From positions 372,001 through 436,000 of the forward strand of contig NZ_QVMU01000001.1 of NCBI RefSeq assembly GCF_003605645.1: DNA of 64,000 nucleotides. Reading direction: 5' to 3'. The position numbers and the translations under genes are program-made. Position 1 is the first letter of the stretch. The number at the start of each line of letters is the position of its first letter. The DNA comes from Vibrio sinensis. Its GTDB lineage: Bacteria; Pseudomonadota; Gammaproteobacteria; Enterobacterales; Vibrionaceae. The notes under the pieces were generated by a model. It worked only from the letters and a program-made list of their open reading frames with translations. It searched no databases and had not been told where the DNA came from. Shown one piece after another: positions 62,763 through 64,000 of the stretch.

Positions 62763-63266
62763 ATGAACGTATTTATGTCTGCCGATCTAGAAAAAATTGC
62801 ATTGTTAGTTGATGTACAGAATGTTTACTACACTTGTCGTGACGCTTATCAGTCAAATTTTGATTACAACCAATTTTGGTATGTCGCAACTCAGGGTAAA
62901 AATGTGGTTTCGGCAAAAGCGTATGCGATAGCCAGTCAAGATCCTAAGCAACGTCAATTTCATCACATTCTTCGAGGTATCGGCTTTAATGTAATGCTCA
63001 AGCCATACATTCAACGTCGAGATGGTAGTGCAAAAGGGGACTGGGATGTTGGCATCACCTTAGATGCTATAGAAATCGCCCCTGAAGTCGACACTATTGT
63101 TCTTGTTTCAGGAGACGGTGATTTTCAACTATTAGTGGAACGTCTGCGAGAAAAGTACAATAAGAAAGTGGTAGTTTATGGTGTGAACCGCTTAACGAGC
63201 CAAGGCTTGATTGATAGCGCTAATCAGTTTGTTAGTATCGATAGAGACTTATTACTTAGTAAGTAG
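62763..63266 (+). CDS. NYN-domain protein (LabA/DUF88-like putative ribonuclease)
   Basis: A 167-aa PIN-like NYN protein. The acidic metal-site residues are in ALLVDVQNVYY (D17, N20), GDWDVGITLDAI and VLVSGDGDFQLLVERL, the standard set for this nuclease fold. A second ATG (codon 5) opening MSADLEKIA is an equally plausible start. Members are related to LabA and to the eukaryotic Limkain-b1 domain; RNA cleavage is likely but unproven. It stands alone. Confidence 0.88.
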   Translation: MNVFMSADLEKIALLVDVQNVYYTCRDAYQSNFDYNQFWYVATQGKNVVSAKAYAIASQDPKQRQFHHILRGIGFNVMLKPYIQRRDGSAKGDWDVGITLDAIEIAPEVDTIVLVSGDGDFQLLVERLREKYNKKVVVYGVNRLTSQGLIDSANQFVSIDRDLLLSK

Positions 63267-63375
63267 CACAAAGTAAATATTACTTAGACAGAATATGAGC
63301 TTTCTTAGTATCGCTTTGTCAATCATAGCTTGTTATTAAAACAATACTTCTCTCTGTGCATAAAAGTATAGATAT

Positions 63376-63403
63376 AAAAAAACCCTCTCTTGGAGGGTTT
63401 TTT
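63376..63403. terminator. Bidirectional terminator between the NYN gene and gsk
   Basis: AAAAAACCCTC-TCTTG-GAGGGTTTTTT is flanked by an A-run and a T-run and can serve both convergent genes. Confidence 0.92.
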
Positions 63404-63411
63404 GTTGGTAT

Positions 63412-64000
63412 CTATCGATCCCAGTACGCTTCTTCTAAGCTGTCTTCACGTTCTGGTAATGCACGCCCCAAGCGCGGTGAATGCTGTGTCAGCACTTCGT
63501 AGCTTACTCGGTTAGCGTACTTACATATCTGTGAAAGGGATGAGTATGTTAAGTAACTTTGATCGTGTTTTGATGATGATGGTACATTGACTAAATGGAA
63601 ACTATTCGCTGCCATATCATGCAATAGAGCAGATAATGCAGCATCACCTGCACCGTTAGTGTTTTTGATCTCTAATGGACCACCAAGGTATGGACCAATG
63701 TGAGAATAGATTTTCTCCGGATTCGCACATTCACTCTTACGCATCGCACGGCTGAATTCAAACTTGTTAAAATCAGTAATGTTTCCATCCAACATCGGAA
63801 GCTCGGTTTCACGTTTCGCTTCTTCGTCAGTATAACCCGCCATGTAAAGGCCATTCGGACCAGCTGTACACAAGACAAGATCAACCCAATCTAGGGCTTT
63901 ATCGGCTGCTTGCAATGGGTCGCTAAAGCCAGTTAATGCTTGGCCTTCTTCTTCATTCATTGCAACTACAGTGACATGATCTTTGATGTATTGTTGCCAC
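63412..64000 (-). CDS. gsk: Inosine-guanosine kinase, C-terminal part
   Basis: The last ~196 residues of a PfkB-family kinase that phosphorylates inosine and guanosine for purine salvage. The frame is open to the right edge of the window (VTVVAMNEEEGQALTGF precedes), so the 5' part is missing. NTNGAGDAALSALLHDM is the C-terminal PfkB signature with the catalytic aspartate. The ending (QHSPRLGRALPEREDSLEEA, then YWDR) is nearly identical to E. coli Gsk as I remember it. A terminator lies eight bases past the stop. Confidence 0.95.
   Translation of the reverse strand, partial: WQQYIKDHVTVVAMNEEEGQALTGFSDPLQAADKALDWVDLVLCTAGPNGLYMAGYTDEEAKRETELPMLDGNITDFNKFEFSRAMRKSECANPEKIYSHIGPYLGGPLEIKNTNGAGDAALSALLHDMAANSFHLVNVPSSSKHDQSYLTYSSLSQICKYANRVSYEVLTQHSPRLGRALPEREDSLEEAYWDR

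Overview
The window looks like a stretch of Vibrio chromosome II. A catechol-siderophore locus (vctP-D-G-C, vctR, vctA) is followed by a lone acetate kinase gene, the order I recall for the vct/ackA2 region of V. cholerae chromosome II. Base composition is moderately AT-rich, and VF530, VC0807-family and Fur-box signatures also fit Vibrio. No rRNA, tRNA, CRISPR array, transposase or phage gene was seen.

Layout. Positions 1-6400 are accessory: a DUF1778/GNAT toxin-antitoxin pair, an NAD-dependent epimerase and a class II Fic protein lie between copies of a ~370-bp repeat (a fragment at 1-56, four tandem units at 3457-4712). Small cassette-like genes follow (SnoaL-like, an unknown, YjbR-like) with one gene remnant. 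Positions 6500-17000 hold a VC0807-family membrane protein, a chemoreceptor, a NupC nucleoside transporter with an unusual structured leader, pepT, a small MscS-like channel and a PTS EIIC-EAL fusion. Positions 17100-26900 hold an ArsR repressor with a palindromic operator, a small hydrolase, lutABC with a divergent LysR regulator, a Lon-family protease divergent from an unknown gene across a good Fur-box match, a GNAT enzyme and a Nudix hydrolase. Positions 27000-32700 are the yejABEF peptide ABC importer.

Positions 32700-36800 hold a lipoprotein gene with a tandem SD-ATG array, an HD-domain protein and, on the minus strand, a tightly coupled three-gene operon of unknown function. That operon encodes a membrane-anchored 192-aa protein, a 543-aa protein with an HNH-like motif followed by coiled coil and membrane segments, and a 55-aa two-helix membrane peptide. 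It is the best candidate here for an undescribed system. Positions 37000-52600 are largely catabolic: a 3-hydroxyisobutyryl-CoA hydrolase-like enzyme, an SDR, ETF-ubiquinone oxidoreductase, a BCCT transporter, a cNMP/CBS/DUF294 protein coupled to a DEDDh exonuclease, a DEAD-box helicase, the branched-chain 2-oxoacid dehydrogenase genes (E1 alpha, E1 beta, E2) and a GST.

Positions 52700-64000 hold an S4-domain protein with a lysine-rich tail, the Fur-controlled vct locus interrupted by cueR, ackA, a 39-aa membrane peptide, a NYN-domain protein and the 3' part of gsk running off the right edge.

Functionally, the E1/E2 genes, acyl-CoA hydrolase and ETF-QO fit branched-chain amino-acid degradation into the quinone pool. 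lutABC and ackA serve lactate and acetate metabolism. yejABEF, nupC and pepT scavenge peptides and nucleosides. The vct genes import ferric catechol siderophores. All assignments come from reading the sequence; none was checked by database search.
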